Made by a program: the position numbers and the translations under genes. A stretch of DNA of 21,114 nucleotides from Methanothrix sp. (lineage in GTDB: Archaea > Halobacteriota > Methanosarcinia > Methanotrichales > Methanotrichaceae). The notes under the pieces are model-generated. The model was given only the letters and a program-made list of their open reading frames with translations. It made no database searches and had not been told where the DNA came from. Below, one piece after another: positions 1 through 7,081 of this stretch; the stretch's first letter is position 1, and the number at the start of each line of letters is the position of its first letter. The stretch is taken from positions 1 to 21,114 of the forward strand of contig JAAZNX010000212.1 in NCBI GenBank assembly GCA_012798025.1, read 5' to 3'.

Positions 1-699
1 GGCAAAGCCCTGCAAAATCGGGAATACCTGCGACAGATCGGGCTTTATGAGATTGGAAAGCTTCTCTTCATCGGCCCGCCTGGAACGGGCAAGACCTCTA
101 CAGCCAGAGCTTTATCCAGTTGGTTCTCCCTTCCAATGGTAGAGGTCAGGCTCTCGATGATCACCAGCCAGTATCTAGGTGAGACCTCCAAGAACATCGA
201 CAAAGTATTCGATCTGGCCAAGAGGCTCAGCCCATGCATACTACTCATAGACGAGTTCGACTTCGTGGCCAAGACCAGAACATCAGACGAGCATGGAGCT
301 ATCAAGAGAGCGGTAAACACCCTGCTCAAGGCCATCGATGAGATCAGCCTTGTCGAGCATGGAGTTCTTCTATTGGCTGCAACCAATCATCCGCAGCTTC
401 TGGACTATGCTGCCTGGAGGAGGTTCGATAAGGTTTTGAATTTCCCCTTGCCTGATGCAGAGATGAGGCGCAGGATCCTGGACAAGGTGCTATCACTCAT
501 AGATGCCGACGTGGACACCTATGAACTGGCTGAGCTGACGGATGGATACTCAGGCTCAGACCTTAGATTGGTGGTCAGAGAAGCTGTGCTAAATGCGCTT
601 CTTGAGGATAGAAGGAAACTGGGCCAGGACGACCTTTTGAGATCCATCGAAGAGTTTGGCCGCAGGATCACCGAGTACAAGGGGAGCATTGCTGCATGA
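1..699 (+). CDS. AAA-family ATPase, 3' part (5' end outside window)
   Basis: The reading frame is open from the first base, so the N-terminus lies upstream; 232 residues are visible. They form one AAA module: Walker A GPPGTGKT (visible residues 25-32), Walker B LLIDEFD (Asp/Glu at 84-85), sensor 1 in AATNHP, an arginine-finger-like RRFD, and a C-terminal helical lid with YSGSDL. This arrangement resembles the classical AAA clade (Cdc48, proteasome-activating ATPase, spastin), which uses ATP to remodel or unfold proteins. The Walker B acidic pair is followed by Phe-Asp, not the commoner Ala/Ile-Glu/Asp. No protease domain follows, so it is not FtsH-like. The stop overlaps the start of the hydrolase gene by ATGA, indicating translational coupling. 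The partner-recognition domain would be in the missing N-terminus, so the substrate cannot be named. Confidence 0.85.
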   Translation, partial: GKALQNREYLRQIGLYEIGKLLFIGPPGTGKTSTARALSSWFSLPMVEVRLSMITSQYLGETSKNIDKVFDLAKRLSPCILLIDEFDFVAKTRTSDEHGAIKRAVNTLLKAIDEISLVEHGVLLLAATNHPQLLDYAAWRRFDKVLNFPLPDAEMRRRILDKVLSLIDADVDTYELAELTDGYSGSDLRLVVREAVLNALLEDRRKLGQDDLLRSIEEFGRRITEYKGSIAA

Positions 700-1439
700 A
701 GGTCACGCTTCTTGGCACCGGCGACGCCATCGGCACGCCCAAGATCGGCTGCAAATGTCCAGCGTGTATGGATGCATTGAGAGGAGGACGAAGCCGAAGG
801 TTGAGGTTTTCAGTTCTCCTGGAGTCCGACGAGGACGAGGGCAAGGTACTGGTCGACACGAGCCCGGATCTGCGCTGGCAGCTTTTGAAGAAAGACATAT
901 CCCATGTGGATGGAGTGATCTGGACTCATGCTCACTACGATCATTACGCGGGTTTCGGGGACTTTCATAGGGTGCAAAGCCACGTGGACGTTTATGCTTT
1001 GAAAAACACCATGGATTACATCCTCAACTAGCTTTATTTCCTCAATCCCGTGCGCCATGACGTATGCGCCTATGAGCCATTTGAGATCGCAGGAATGCAG
1101 TTCACGCTCTTCAATGTGAACCATCCACCCACAGAGACAACTGGAGTTGTGGTCTGCAACGGGAAGAAGAAGCTGGTGATCACCAGCGATACGAACTTGG
1201 AAATACCTGAAAGGAGCCTTGAGCTGATGAAGAATGCCGACCTGTTGCTGGCAGACGCGATCATGCCCCCGGGCTACAACATCCCCAAGCACATGAATGC
1301 CGAAGAGGCTGTTGCATTGGCCAGCCGCCTGGGCGCTAGGGATCTGCTGCTCACTCATCTCGCCCACCTTTATCCGCCACACGAGATCGCTCTCAAGAAA
1401 TGGCCTTTGGGTCACGACATGATGGAGATCGTTTTGTGA
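696..1439 (+). pseudogene. PhnP-like metallo-beta-lactamase-fold hydrolase, interrupted by in-frame TAG
   Basis: Two segments in the same frame (696-1031 and from 1032 on) are separated only by a TAG at 1029-1031 (codon 112). Together they give 247 codons, close to the length of PhnP-type phosphodiesterases. The first part has the PhnP-like cysteine cluster GCKCPAC (Cys19, 21, 24) and the metal motif THAHYDH (His78, His80, Asp82, His83). The second part has the remaining fold signatures: VNHPPTETTGV, ITSDT, DLLLADA and LLTHLAH. The segment after TAG (LYFLNPVRHDV...) reads as normal protein with no frameshift. The only nearby start for it is a GTG at 1050 without a ribosome binding site, so independent translation is unlikely. 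It may be a recent nonsense mutation, a sequence error or a read-through codon. Its start overlaps the AAA ATPase stop (ATGA), so the two form an operon. The substrate is unknown; the family cleaves phosphodiesters such as cyclic phosphates. Confidence 0.8.
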
Positions 1440-2061
1440 GACGCGGCTTGAGATATTTGTTCAAGTCGAACAAGGACACCATCTTTCCATTGTCAAGAAG
1501 ATATGCTGCTCCTGCTATTTTCACCTGATTTTTTGCAGTTAGATCCCGTTTCGTAGGATACTGGCCGGAAGCGCTCATTTTTTCTTCCAGCTATTTCTGT
1601 TATGCTGGGAAGCTAGTGCCCTTCCAGCAATCTAGAATTCCTGGACACTTGCCTGGAGTGGGCACTAGGGAGGACCCAAGCTTTGCAGGACCGCTCCTTG
1701 AAGAGAAGTGCTTGGTATCTATCGTTGTCTTTCGCCACGACTCACCTCCAAGGACCGCAGTGGGGGCGGTATTATAAGGAATTATTTGAGAAGAAGGCGG
1801 ATGATATCGGAATTATGCTGGGAATTTGTGAGAAGGTATGATGAGAGATTAACAAATTGCGCCGCTTCAAGAAGATGAATGGCTGGCAATGGCTGTTGCC
1901 AAATGCACTGACCCCATCTGGCTCAAGTCCGATTAATTCTGGTGAAAAGGAAATTATTTTGGCGGCTGCAATGCCCAAATTCAGGCCCAATAGTTCACCA
2001 TGCTATCCAATCCACGCTGATCTCAATCATTGCCGATCTGCTAGTCGGCTTGCATTCGCCC
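1440..2061. other. Gene-free stretch with possible decayed transposase remnant
   Basis: No convincing intact gene lies between the hydrolase stop and the dUTPase-like stop. On the plus strand, a frame open from about 1618 to the TGA near 1837 lacks a good start. It reads protein-like (…RSAWYLSLSF…, …YYKELFEKK…, ending ICEKV) and loosely resembles the C-terminal part of IS110-type transposases (an ALYLAA-like helix followed by a Y-rich segment and a terminal helix). Another protein-like stretch (PLQEDEWLAMAVAKC) follows around 1860-1940 in a different context. These suggest a decayed gene, but the assignment is weak. The imperfect hairpin at 1613-1668 is listed separately. Confidence 0.3.
1613..1668. 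repeat. Imperfect inverted repeat (hairpin)
   Basis: CTAGTGCCC (1613-1621) is the exact reverse complement of GGGCACTAG (1660-1668). The pairing continues inward with TCCAG (1623-1627) against CTGGA (1653-1657) after a small bulge, leaving a loop of about 25 nt. It may act as a structured RNA end for the upstream operon or be a leftover of a mobile element. There is no T-tract after it. Confidence 0.5.
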
Positions 2062-2553
2062 TTAGATGTTCTCTCCTTGATATTTTCCTGCATACACTCT
2101 CTCTGCGTCCTTGCTCAATGAAAGGAACACAAGCTGCATCAACCTGGCATTCTTCTTCAGCCTCAGACCATGGGGGTTGTGGACCACAAGTAGACTCTGG
2201 CTGCGACCTCGGTAGCCTGGATCCCACAGTGCCGTCTCAAGTGACGCCCCGCTGCGCAAAAGAGTGGAGCGTGGGCGGGCCAGGGCGGCCATGTCCCTCG
2301 GAATGGTCACGATCTCGTTGAATGTCACGAGATATGCGCCCGACTCAAGATCAGCCCAGCCTGATTCATCGAAATTTATCTGCTCAGTTTCGGGCAGCAT
2401 CCGCTCCCTGTTATCGAAGGCCACTGCCCCTGCAGCAGTAAAGCGCTCGATCTTTTGCAGCGTTAGCTCCATGCCGCACATCTGGGTCTGTGTCTCTGGA
2501 TCGATCATGGATTCGACCATGCAGCGCGCCTCGCGCCCCGTAAGGATGGTCAT
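2062..2553 (-). CDS. dut: dUTPase-like protein (dCTP deaminase/dUTPase superfamily)
   Basis: This 163-residue protein belongs to the trimeric dUTPase / dCTP deaminase fold. Visible motifs are ARPRSTLLRSG (about residues 92-102), ALWDPGYRG (108-116) and NPHGLRLKKNARLMQLVF near the C-terminus. The glutamate that dCTP deaminases carry just after the DPGxxG motif is not evident (RSQSLLVV follows), so dUTP hydrolysis to dUMP and pyrophosphate is the better guess than deamination. That would keep uracil out of DNA and supply dUMP for dTMP synthesis. The ATG at 2553 is preferred because AAGGTGAT lies 5-6 nt upstream; the longer in-frame ATG at 2571 would bury that site inside the gene. It follows kptA by 20 nt on the same strand and is probably co-transcribed with it. 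Confidence 0.82.
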   Translation of the reverse strand: MTILTGREARCMVESMIDPETQTQMCGMELTLQKIERFTAAGAVAFDNRERMLPETEQINFDESGWADLESGAYLVTFNEIVTIPRDMAALARPRSTLLRSGASLETALWDPGYRGRSQSLLVVHNPHGLRLKKNARLMQLVFLSLSKDAERVYAGKYQGENI

Positions 2554-2573
2554 GCTAAAATCACCTTTCATTC

Positions 2574-3212
2574 CTAATTTTTTAAAATATCCTTGGTCGC
2601 GAGAATTTCCAGGAACCGTGATGGAATCATCTCCGATATGACGATATCCTCGTTCACGGTCATCATCTTCACTCCTTCCTTTTGGGCATTTGCAGCATCG
2701 ACCTGGATTATTTTTGGGTTTCCTGTGCGAAAGGTGGCCACATGCCAGGCCTTCTGGGGAGTGGTTGAGAGATGAACGTACCTTTGAGAAGCTGATTTGA
2801 GTCCAATCTCCAGGATCCTGTCCGCCTCTTCCTCGCTTGCACCATAGTAAAGTTTGGGAAGCTCGTTTTCAGCGTGGTCCAGCTCTACATCCACCGAGTG
2901 CCCATACCTGGCCCTGACCTTGTCGTTGTGTATCTCATATCTTTGCTTTGGGTCCGACTCGACAAGTGCAATCACCAGTTCCTTGCTGGCCCAGCGGTGT
3001 CGGCTTTTCACCACCTCACCAAGCTTTGCGAGATCAACCCATCCCCTGGAGTCCATCTCCAACCCCAGGTCTCCTGGGAAATGCCGCAGCCCACCTGCCA
3101 CCAGTCGACCAAGCTGTTCTGTTTTGGTTTCATCCAAAAGAAGCTGACCTGTCGAGCCACACTCGCAACGCTCTCCCCTGAAAAATCCGTGCTGAGGGCA
3201 ACGTTTAATCAT
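2574..3212 (-). CDS. kptA: RNA 2'-phosphotransferase (Tpt1/KptA family)
   Basis: This protein of about 212 residues matches the KptA/Tpt1 family, which transfers an internal 2'-phosphate from RNA to NAD+, giving ADP-ribose 1'',2''-cyclic phosphate. N-terminal CPQHGFFRGERCECG looks like a small zinc-binding knuckle, which I recall as common in archaeal versions. The core follows: LRHFPGDLGLEMD with the catalytic Arg-His pair, GWVDL, RYEIHNDKVRARYGHS, the LYYGA segment, YVHLS, and a C-terminal ISEMIPSRFLEIL. ATG at 3212 is chosen; the TTG one codon earlier is also possible, both behind AGGAG. The stop is TAG, 20 nt before the dUTPase-like start. Archaea lack the fungal-type tRNA ligase that generates the 2'-phosphate, so the natural substrate is uncertain. 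Confidence 0.9.
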   Translation of the reverse strand: MIKRCPQHGFFRGERCECGSTGQLLLDETKTEQLGRLVAGGLRHFPGDLGLEMDSRGWVDLAKLGEVVKSRHRWASKELVIALVESDPKQRYEIHNDKVRARYGHSVDVELDHAENELPKLYYGASEEEADRILEIGLKSASQRYVHLSTTPQKAWHVATFRTGNPKIIQVDAANAQKEGVKMMTVNEDIVISEMIPSRFLEILATKDILKN

Positions 3213-3249
3213 CAACAGAACTCCTATTGCAAGGAATGGCCCTACGAAT

Positions 3250-3258
3250 AGATATAAC
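3250..3258. promoter_or_regulatory. Possible shared TATA-like element between divergent genes
   Basis: AGATATAAC lies in the roughly 100-nt gap between divergent kptA and the small acidic gene at 3311. It reads GTTATATC on the other strand, so one AT-rich element could be placed suitably for both directions. The position is inferred from spacing only. Confidence 0.35.
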
Positions 3259-3310
3259 TGACCATCATGCCAAGCAAAGTCTCAAATACGTTTGTTTGGA
3301 ATAAACCAAT

Positions 3311-3535
3311 ATGCCTGATTCAAATGAGGTCGAGAGAAAGATACGCGAGATATTGCTCGATATGGGCGATGATCAGCTCTTGGCCAAGCTGGGAGGAGTT
3401 CTCAAAGGTTTTGATGAGCGTGACCGCAGGATCAGCGATGCTCTGGAAGAGATGATCGAAGAGGTTGACCGGCTCCTGCTCAAATTGGATGAGCTGGAGG
3501 CCGAGGCGCTAGACGATGAAGAATATGAACTATAG
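3311..3535 (+). CDS. Small acidic coiled-coil protein, unknown function
   Basis: I do not recognise this 74-residue protein. It is strongly acidic and mostly helical in character. Residues about 35-70 (RRISDALEEMIEEVDRLLLK and on to the end) carry a heptad-like pattern of Leu/Ile with Glu/Asp, suggesting a short coiled coil, and the tail EALDDEEYEL is very acidic. No signal peptide, cysteine or metal motif is seen. The ATG has only a weak upstream GGAA and no strong ribosome binding site. It ends in TAG 16 nt before the TTG start of mptA, so the two are almost certainly in one transcript. The simplest idea is a small partner or regulator protein, but nothing in the sequence shows this. Confidence 0.65.
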   Translation: MPDSNEVERKIREILLDMGDDQLLAKLGGVLKGFDERDRRISDALEEMIEEVDRLLLKLDELEAEALDDEEYEL

Positions 3536-3551
3536 CATCAGGTGAGTTCTC

Positions 3552-4502
3552 TTGGATACACTGCCAGATATTCAAGCCTGCGAGCCCGATTATCCCATCA
3601 ACCTGACCAGGGTTGGCGTGACTGGCGTCAAGAAGCTCGTAAAAGTTGAGCGCGGAAATGATGAGCGCCCTGTGATTTTAATCTCCGATTTTGAGGTTTT
3701 CGTGGACCTTCCCTCGGACCGCAAGGGGGCCAACCTCTCGCGCAACTTCGAGGTGATCGACGAGGTTTTGGAAGAAGCCATAAACTGTCCGGTTTACGAG
3801 ATCGAGGAGCTTTGCGGCGAGATTGCCAAAAGACTTCTCCACAGGCACGAGTACGCATCTCAAGCCGAAGTGAAGATGAAGAGCGAGTACATCGTCCGCA
3901 GACTGACGCCTGTGACTAAAGTCACATGTCAGGAGGTTGTGGATATATTTGCCGAAGCAGTGGCAAAAGCAGGGCCTTCTGGATATCTGAAGAAGACGGT
4001 TGGAGCTGAGGTTTTGGGAACAACGGCCTGTCCATGTGCCCAGGAGATCATGAAAGAACAGGTCCAAAAGGAGCTGGCAAAACTGGGTGTGTCGAAGGAA
4101 TCAGCCATTGAGTTCTCTGAGCGGATGCCCATTGCCACTCATAATCAGAGAGGTCGCGGCAGCATATCTGTCGAGGTTCATGACAGGCGTTGCGTTTCCA
4201 TCGACAGGATCATCAAGATCATCGAAGAGTCCATGAGCTCCAAGGTTTTTGGCCTTCTGAAGCGTCCGGACGAGGCCATTGTGGTGGCAAAAGCTCACAG
4301 CAATCCCAAATTTGTGGAGGACTGCGTCCGAACCATGGCCCAGAAGGTGGTTGAAGCCTTTTCAGACCTTCCTGACGATGCTGCTGTAACCCTCAAGCAG
4401 ATAAACGAGGAGAGCATCCATCAGCATAACGCCTTTGCTGAGAGAACTGCCAAGATGGGAGAGCTTCGATCTGAGCTTGCAAACATCAAGGACGGACAAT
4501 GA
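3552..4502 (+). CDS. mptA: GTP cyclohydrolase IV (MptA), methanopterin biosynthesis
   Basis: This 316-residue protein matches MptA, the Fe(II)-dependent archaeal GTP cyclohydrolase (COG1469/FolE2-type fold). It converts GTP to 7,8-dihydroneopterin 2',3'-cyclic phosphate, the first step toward tetrahydromethanopterin. Signatures are the N-terminal [37 protein letters not shown], the cysteine-containing [26 protein letters not shown] with the metal-site His, and near the end [13 protein letters not shown]. The start is TTG at 3552: GGTGAG lies 5 nt upstream, an in-frame stop (TGA) sits three codons before, and no ATG occurs near the conserved N-terminus. It follows the small acidic gene by 16 nt, and its stop overlaps the next gene's ATG (ATGA). 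Confidence 0.95.
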   Translation: MDTLPDIQACEPDYPINLTRVGVTGVKKLVKVERGNDERPVILISDFEVFVDLPSDRKGANLSRNFEVIDEVLEEAINCPVYEIEELCGEIAKRLLHRHEYASQAEVKMKSEYIVRRLTPVTKVTCQEVVDIFAEAVAKAGPSGYLKKTVGAEVLGTTACPCAQEIMKEQVQKELAKLGVSKESAIEFSERMPIATHNQRGRGSISVEVHDRRCVSIDRIIKIIEESMSSKVFGLLKRPDEAIVVAKAHSNPKFVEDCVRTMAQKVVEAFSDLPDDAAVTLKQINEESIHQHNAFAERTAKMGELRSELANIKDGQ

Positions 4503-5269
4503 TGGAGATTGAAAAAATTTCAGGCCCACTCAGGGAGCTTCTTTGCGAGAAGGAGATCATAGCCAGATGCGAACTTCTTTTGCGAACTTACGACATCGTA
4601 TCAGCCGCAAACCTGAGCGACCAAGAATCAGATGAGTTGAAGAAGATGGTAGGAGAGCACATTGCTCCAGGCATCTTTGCCAGCATCATGAACGGGGAGG
4701 CTATATTCTTCGATCTGCCAAAGCTTGATACCTACACGCAGATGAACGGCCGCATCTTCCATTTTCTTCACACCCAGAGATACAGCAAGCAGGACTTCGA
4801 TGATGCCCATCGCAGATTCCTTTTGGCCATACCTGAGCTGAAGAGCATCTTGAAAAAGAGCTTGGTTCGTATGCTGAAGGCCTTCATGGAGGATGCCGGA
4901 TACATCCTTTCCAGTGAGAGATCTGAAATGCTCATATTCACAGCTGCAGGTCGCACCTTGCAGGCCTTCGTTGTCACGAGCGTCAAATCCATTGATCTGG
5001 ATTCGTGCTGGCAAAAGATGCAGCCAGAAGCGGACTGCGTCATCCTGGTGCCAAGCGGAGAAAGCCTGGAGCCATTCATGCAGTTTTTCCGGGAAAAAGG
5101 CCAGATGGCAGAGGAGAAGGGCATTTCGATTTGGCTCGCAAACATGGAGAAGGGGACCATCGATCCCTTCATCGGCTACACAACGGACATGGATATCTAC
5201 GAACAGTTCAATAATCCGCGCCTGGCTGAGATGGTGAGGAACAATTGGACGAAGAAGCCAAGAACTTGA
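4499..5269 (+). CDS. Conserved-looking protein of unknown function, coupled to mptA
   Basis: I do not recognise this 256-residue protein. It overlaps the mptA stop by ATGA, so it is translationally coupled; a second ATG directly follows the first. The N-terminal half (to about residue 120) is helical with many charged residues. The C-terminal half reads as alternating beta strands and helices ([56 protein letters not shown]), reminiscent of a small Rossmann-like or nuclease-like alpha/beta domain, but no catalytic motif is clear. There is no signal peptide, membrane segment, cysteine cluster or HD motif, so it is not the HD-type MptB that acts after MptA. The coupling suggests a role with MptA or pterin metabolism; that is inference only. 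Confidence 0.75.
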   Translation: MMEIEKISGPLRELLCEKEIIARCELLLRTYDIVSAANLSDQESDELKKMVGEHIAPGIFASIMNGEAIFFDLPKLDTYTQMNGRIFHFLHTQRYSKQDFDDAHRRFLLAIPELKSILKKSLVRMLKAFMEDAGYILSSERSEMLIFTAAGRTLQAFVVTSVKSIDLDSCWQKMQPEADCVILVPSGESLEPFMQFFREKGQMAEEKGISIWLANMEKGTIDPFIGYTTDMDIYEQFNNPRLAEMVRNNWTKKPRT

Positions 5270-5378
5270 GAACATTGATGATTACAGCTCTCATTTCTTA
5301 TCCATCTGCGAGTATTCTATACGATGATGATATTATTAATAAAATACAAACCTTCTTGCCATCAAGCCAAAAGCAAAT

Positions 5379-5410
5379 ATTAAATAGATAGAAAATTAAA
5401 TAGATAGAAA
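5379..5410. repeat. Perfect 16-bp tandem repeat with TATA-like cores
   Basis: ATTAAATAGATAGAAA occurs twice, head to tail, at 5379-5394 and 5395-5410. Each copy has a TTAAATA core that could serve as a TATA box, about 25 nt before possible start points near 5408 and 5424. It lies 63-94 nt upstream of the surface-protein ATG. Confidence 0.85.
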
Positions 5411-5422
5411 GATCATTAAAAG

Positions 5423-5448
5423 GTAGTAGCAAATAAGTAGTAGCAAAT
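5423..5448. repeat. 12-bp direct repeats in the surface-protein leader
   Basis: GTAGTAGCAAAT occurs at 5423-5434 and again at 5437-5448, with a 14-bp period. The copies lie just downstream of the TATA-like tandem repeat, where an archaeal repressor operator or leader element would sit. Function is inferred from position only. Confidence 0.7.
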
Positions 5449-5472
5449 CGAAAATCAAATGGAGTGGGGTAA

Positions 5473-6993
5473 ATGAAGGTCTGGCTAATAATACTGGTCA
5501 TGTTTTTTGTCGTGGCCAACGTCGCCTTTGGTGCAGTGGGCGATGGCAGCGTTTCTGATGGGGCATCATCTATCCAGTCGGGTCAAAGCTATCCGACAGG
5601 TGCGGCTGTGCAAAGTGCTGGTTCCTCATTCACCGGCTATCAGGCAGCCTCGGCTGGAGCATCTTCTCCATCTCAAGGCAGCTATGCCCAGTATCAAAGT
5701 AATCAACCGGTCCAGTCCCCCTCTCAGAGCGCGCAAGCTATTACTACCTCTGCGCCCCAGATCGCAGGGCCTTACCAGGAGAGTATGGCTGCAGAAGATT
5801 TGAAGCTCTCCCAGCCTGTGGCTGACAACTTCCGCCCCGATGAGAGCCTTGGTTTTGTGTCCGCAACTCTGCCCAGCAGTTTGACCACAGGAGCCAGCAG
5901 TACGACTTATGGAAGCACTACAGGCTCAAGCCCCTGGCACTATCCGGGCTCGGTGATATCTCCCAACAAGTTCTATGTTCAGACCTCATACGGCCTTGCA
6001 ACTGTAGGAGGCTGCCGCTATGGCGGCTATCTGCCACTTTGGGCTGACATATATTCAGGTGGCAACCTTTTTGTTTATGAGTGGTATCCGGGCCAAAGCA
6101 CTCCATACGTTAGATTGTGGGACTGGACCTGGACCGGCTTCAAAAAAGGCTGGTTCTACGGAGATGTGGCTGGCTGGCACATTCTCTGCTACAATTGCCG
6201 TGATTGGTCGAACTACGTCTATATTTACGTTTATCCCACAAACGTGTACTACAGCGATGCATCCGGCAACGCCAACATGGGCAAGACTCAGACATATTTG
6301 CAGACCGAAGCCCCGACTCCGCCCAACCCCAATTCCGAGAGCCTTGTGCTCCCTGATTACAACATGTATAAACCATACGCTGGCCAGACGACGCAGGCGG
6401 TTCATTCCAGCTATCCTGCCCAGTCCGGTTATCCTGCCCAGTCCGGTTATCCTGCTCAGTCCGGTTATCCTGCTCAGTCCGGTTATCCTGCTCAGTCCGG
6501 TTATCCTGCTCAGTCCGGTTATCCTGCTCAGGTTGTTGTGGCAACGCAGGTTTCAGGTGGAGTCTCGAGCAGCTATCCATATCAGGGAAGCTGTCCCACC
6601 TGTACGGCATCCGGCAGCCTGGCAGCTCCTTACGGGTATTCCCCGCAGAGCTATCATGCGGTCTACCCAATTCCTTCGACCTGCCGGTGCAATGAATATT
6701 ATGTCCAGTACTATACCAACAAAATCTGCACCGTAGCAGGAATGTACTGCGGTGAGTGGCTTCCACTATGGTCCAAGGTCAGCAGGCCTGGAGTCTATTG
6801 GTCTTACGAGTGGAAGATATGCAAAGATTCAAGGGGCTACTACTGCTCTCCTGAGGTAAAGAACTTCGGCTACAAGAACACCGGCTGGTATCAGACCTGG
6901 TTTGAGGGCAATGACACTGGGTGGCATATCCTGAGCTATCATTGCAGTGATTGGTCCAACTATGTTTACATTTACGTCTGGCCTGCATACTGA
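5473..6993 (+). CDS. Secreted Tyr/Gln/Ser-rich surface protein with duplicated aromatic domain
   Basis: The 506-residue protein begins with a signal peptide (MKVWLIILVMFFVVANVAFG, cleavage likely near residue 20). A low-complexity Ser/Gln/Ala/Gly region runs to about residue 150. Two related aromatic domains follow, about 167-256 and 409-506, each with a YVQ start, a LPLW segment, a Tyr/Trp-rich middle, GWHIL.Y.C and the closing DWSNYVYIYV. Between them, residues 314-353 hold seven YPAQ units in SGYPAQ hexapeptides. The second domain has extra cysteine pairs (CRC, CTVAGMYC, CKDSRGYYC). There is no C-terminal membrane anchor. Composition and repeats suggest an extracellular structural protein. 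Methanothrix filaments are enclosed in an amyloid-like sheath, so a sheath or sheath-associated role is possible but unproven. GGAG lies upstream of the ATG, and the promoter region carries two sets of direct repeats. Confidence 0.8.
   Translation: MKVWLIILVMFFVVANVAFGAVGDGSVSDGASSIQSGQSYPTGAAVQSAGSSFTGYQAASAGASSPSQGSYAQYQSNQPVQSPSQSAQAITTSAPQIAGPYQESMAAEDLKLSQPVADNFRPDESLGFVSATLPSSLTTGASSTTYGSTTGSSPWHYPGSVISPNKFYVQTSYGLATVGGCRYGGYLPLWADIYSGGNLFVYEWYPGQSTPYVRLWDWTWTGFKKGWFYGDVAGWHILCYNCRDWSNYVYIYVYPTNVYYSDASGNANMGKTQTYLQTEAPTPPNPNSESLVLPDYNMYKPYAGQTTQAVHSSYPAQSGYPAQSGYPAQSGYPAQSGYPAQSGYPAQSGYPAQVVVATQVSGGVSSSYPYQGSCPTCTASGSLAAPYGYSPQSYHAVYPIPSTCRCNEYYVQYYTNKICTVAGMYCGEWLPLWSKVSRPGVYWSYEWKICKDSRGYYCSPEVKNFGYKNTGWYQTWFEGNDTGWHILSYHCSDWSNYVYIYVWPAY
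6412..6531 (+). repeat. 18-bp tandem repeat coding YPAQSG, 6.7 copies
   Basis: The unit TATCCTGCTCAGTCCGGT repeats with an 18-nt period from 6412: six full units and a final 12-nt partial unit (6520-6531). The first two units have GCC for Ala, the rest GCT; otherwise they are identical. Such near-identity suggests recent copy-number change by slippage or recombination, all in frame. Confidence 0.95.
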
Positions 6994-7023
6994 GGAATGC
7001 ATTAACTCTTTTTGGGCGATCGG

Positions 7024-7031
7024 TTTAAATA
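7024..7031 (+). promoter_or_regulatory. TATA box for rps3ae
   Basis: TTTAAATA lies about 50 nt upstream of the rps3ae TTG start. It would place transcription start near 7050 and leave a leader of about 30 nt holding the GGAGG at 7070-7074. Confidence 0.5.
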
Positions 7032-7081
7032 CAGTGAGTTTGGAACGATGTTCGGATTAATATCATCTCGGAGGATGTTTA

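Noticed and set aside
1029..1031. Pyrrolysine codon as the explanation for the TAG
   Set aside because: Not accepted as the main explanation: TAG ends three other genes here, no pyl genes are in the window, and MBL hydrolases are not known pyrrolysine proteins. It is kept only as an option to test.
1393..1578. 61-codon minus-strand reading frame with a GGAAG-like site upstream of its ATG
   Set aside because: It overlaps the end of the hydrolase gene, the binding site is weak, and the protein matches nothing I recognise. It could be real but cannot be supported.
1857..2321. 154-codon plus-strand frame
   Set aside because: Its right half runs antisense through the well-supported dUTPase-like gene, composition is unlike a protein (many Ser, Cys, Pro), and there is no ribosome binding site.
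6412..6531. CRISPR array
   Set aside because: The repeat units are contiguous 18-mers without spacers and lie within a coding region.
6140..6766. Long alternative frames across the repeat region, such as a Glu-Gln-Asp-Asn-Arg-Thr repeat on the minus strand
   Set aside because: An 18-bp in-frame repeat keeps other frames open too; only the plus-strand frame has a signal peptide, binding site and duplicated domains.
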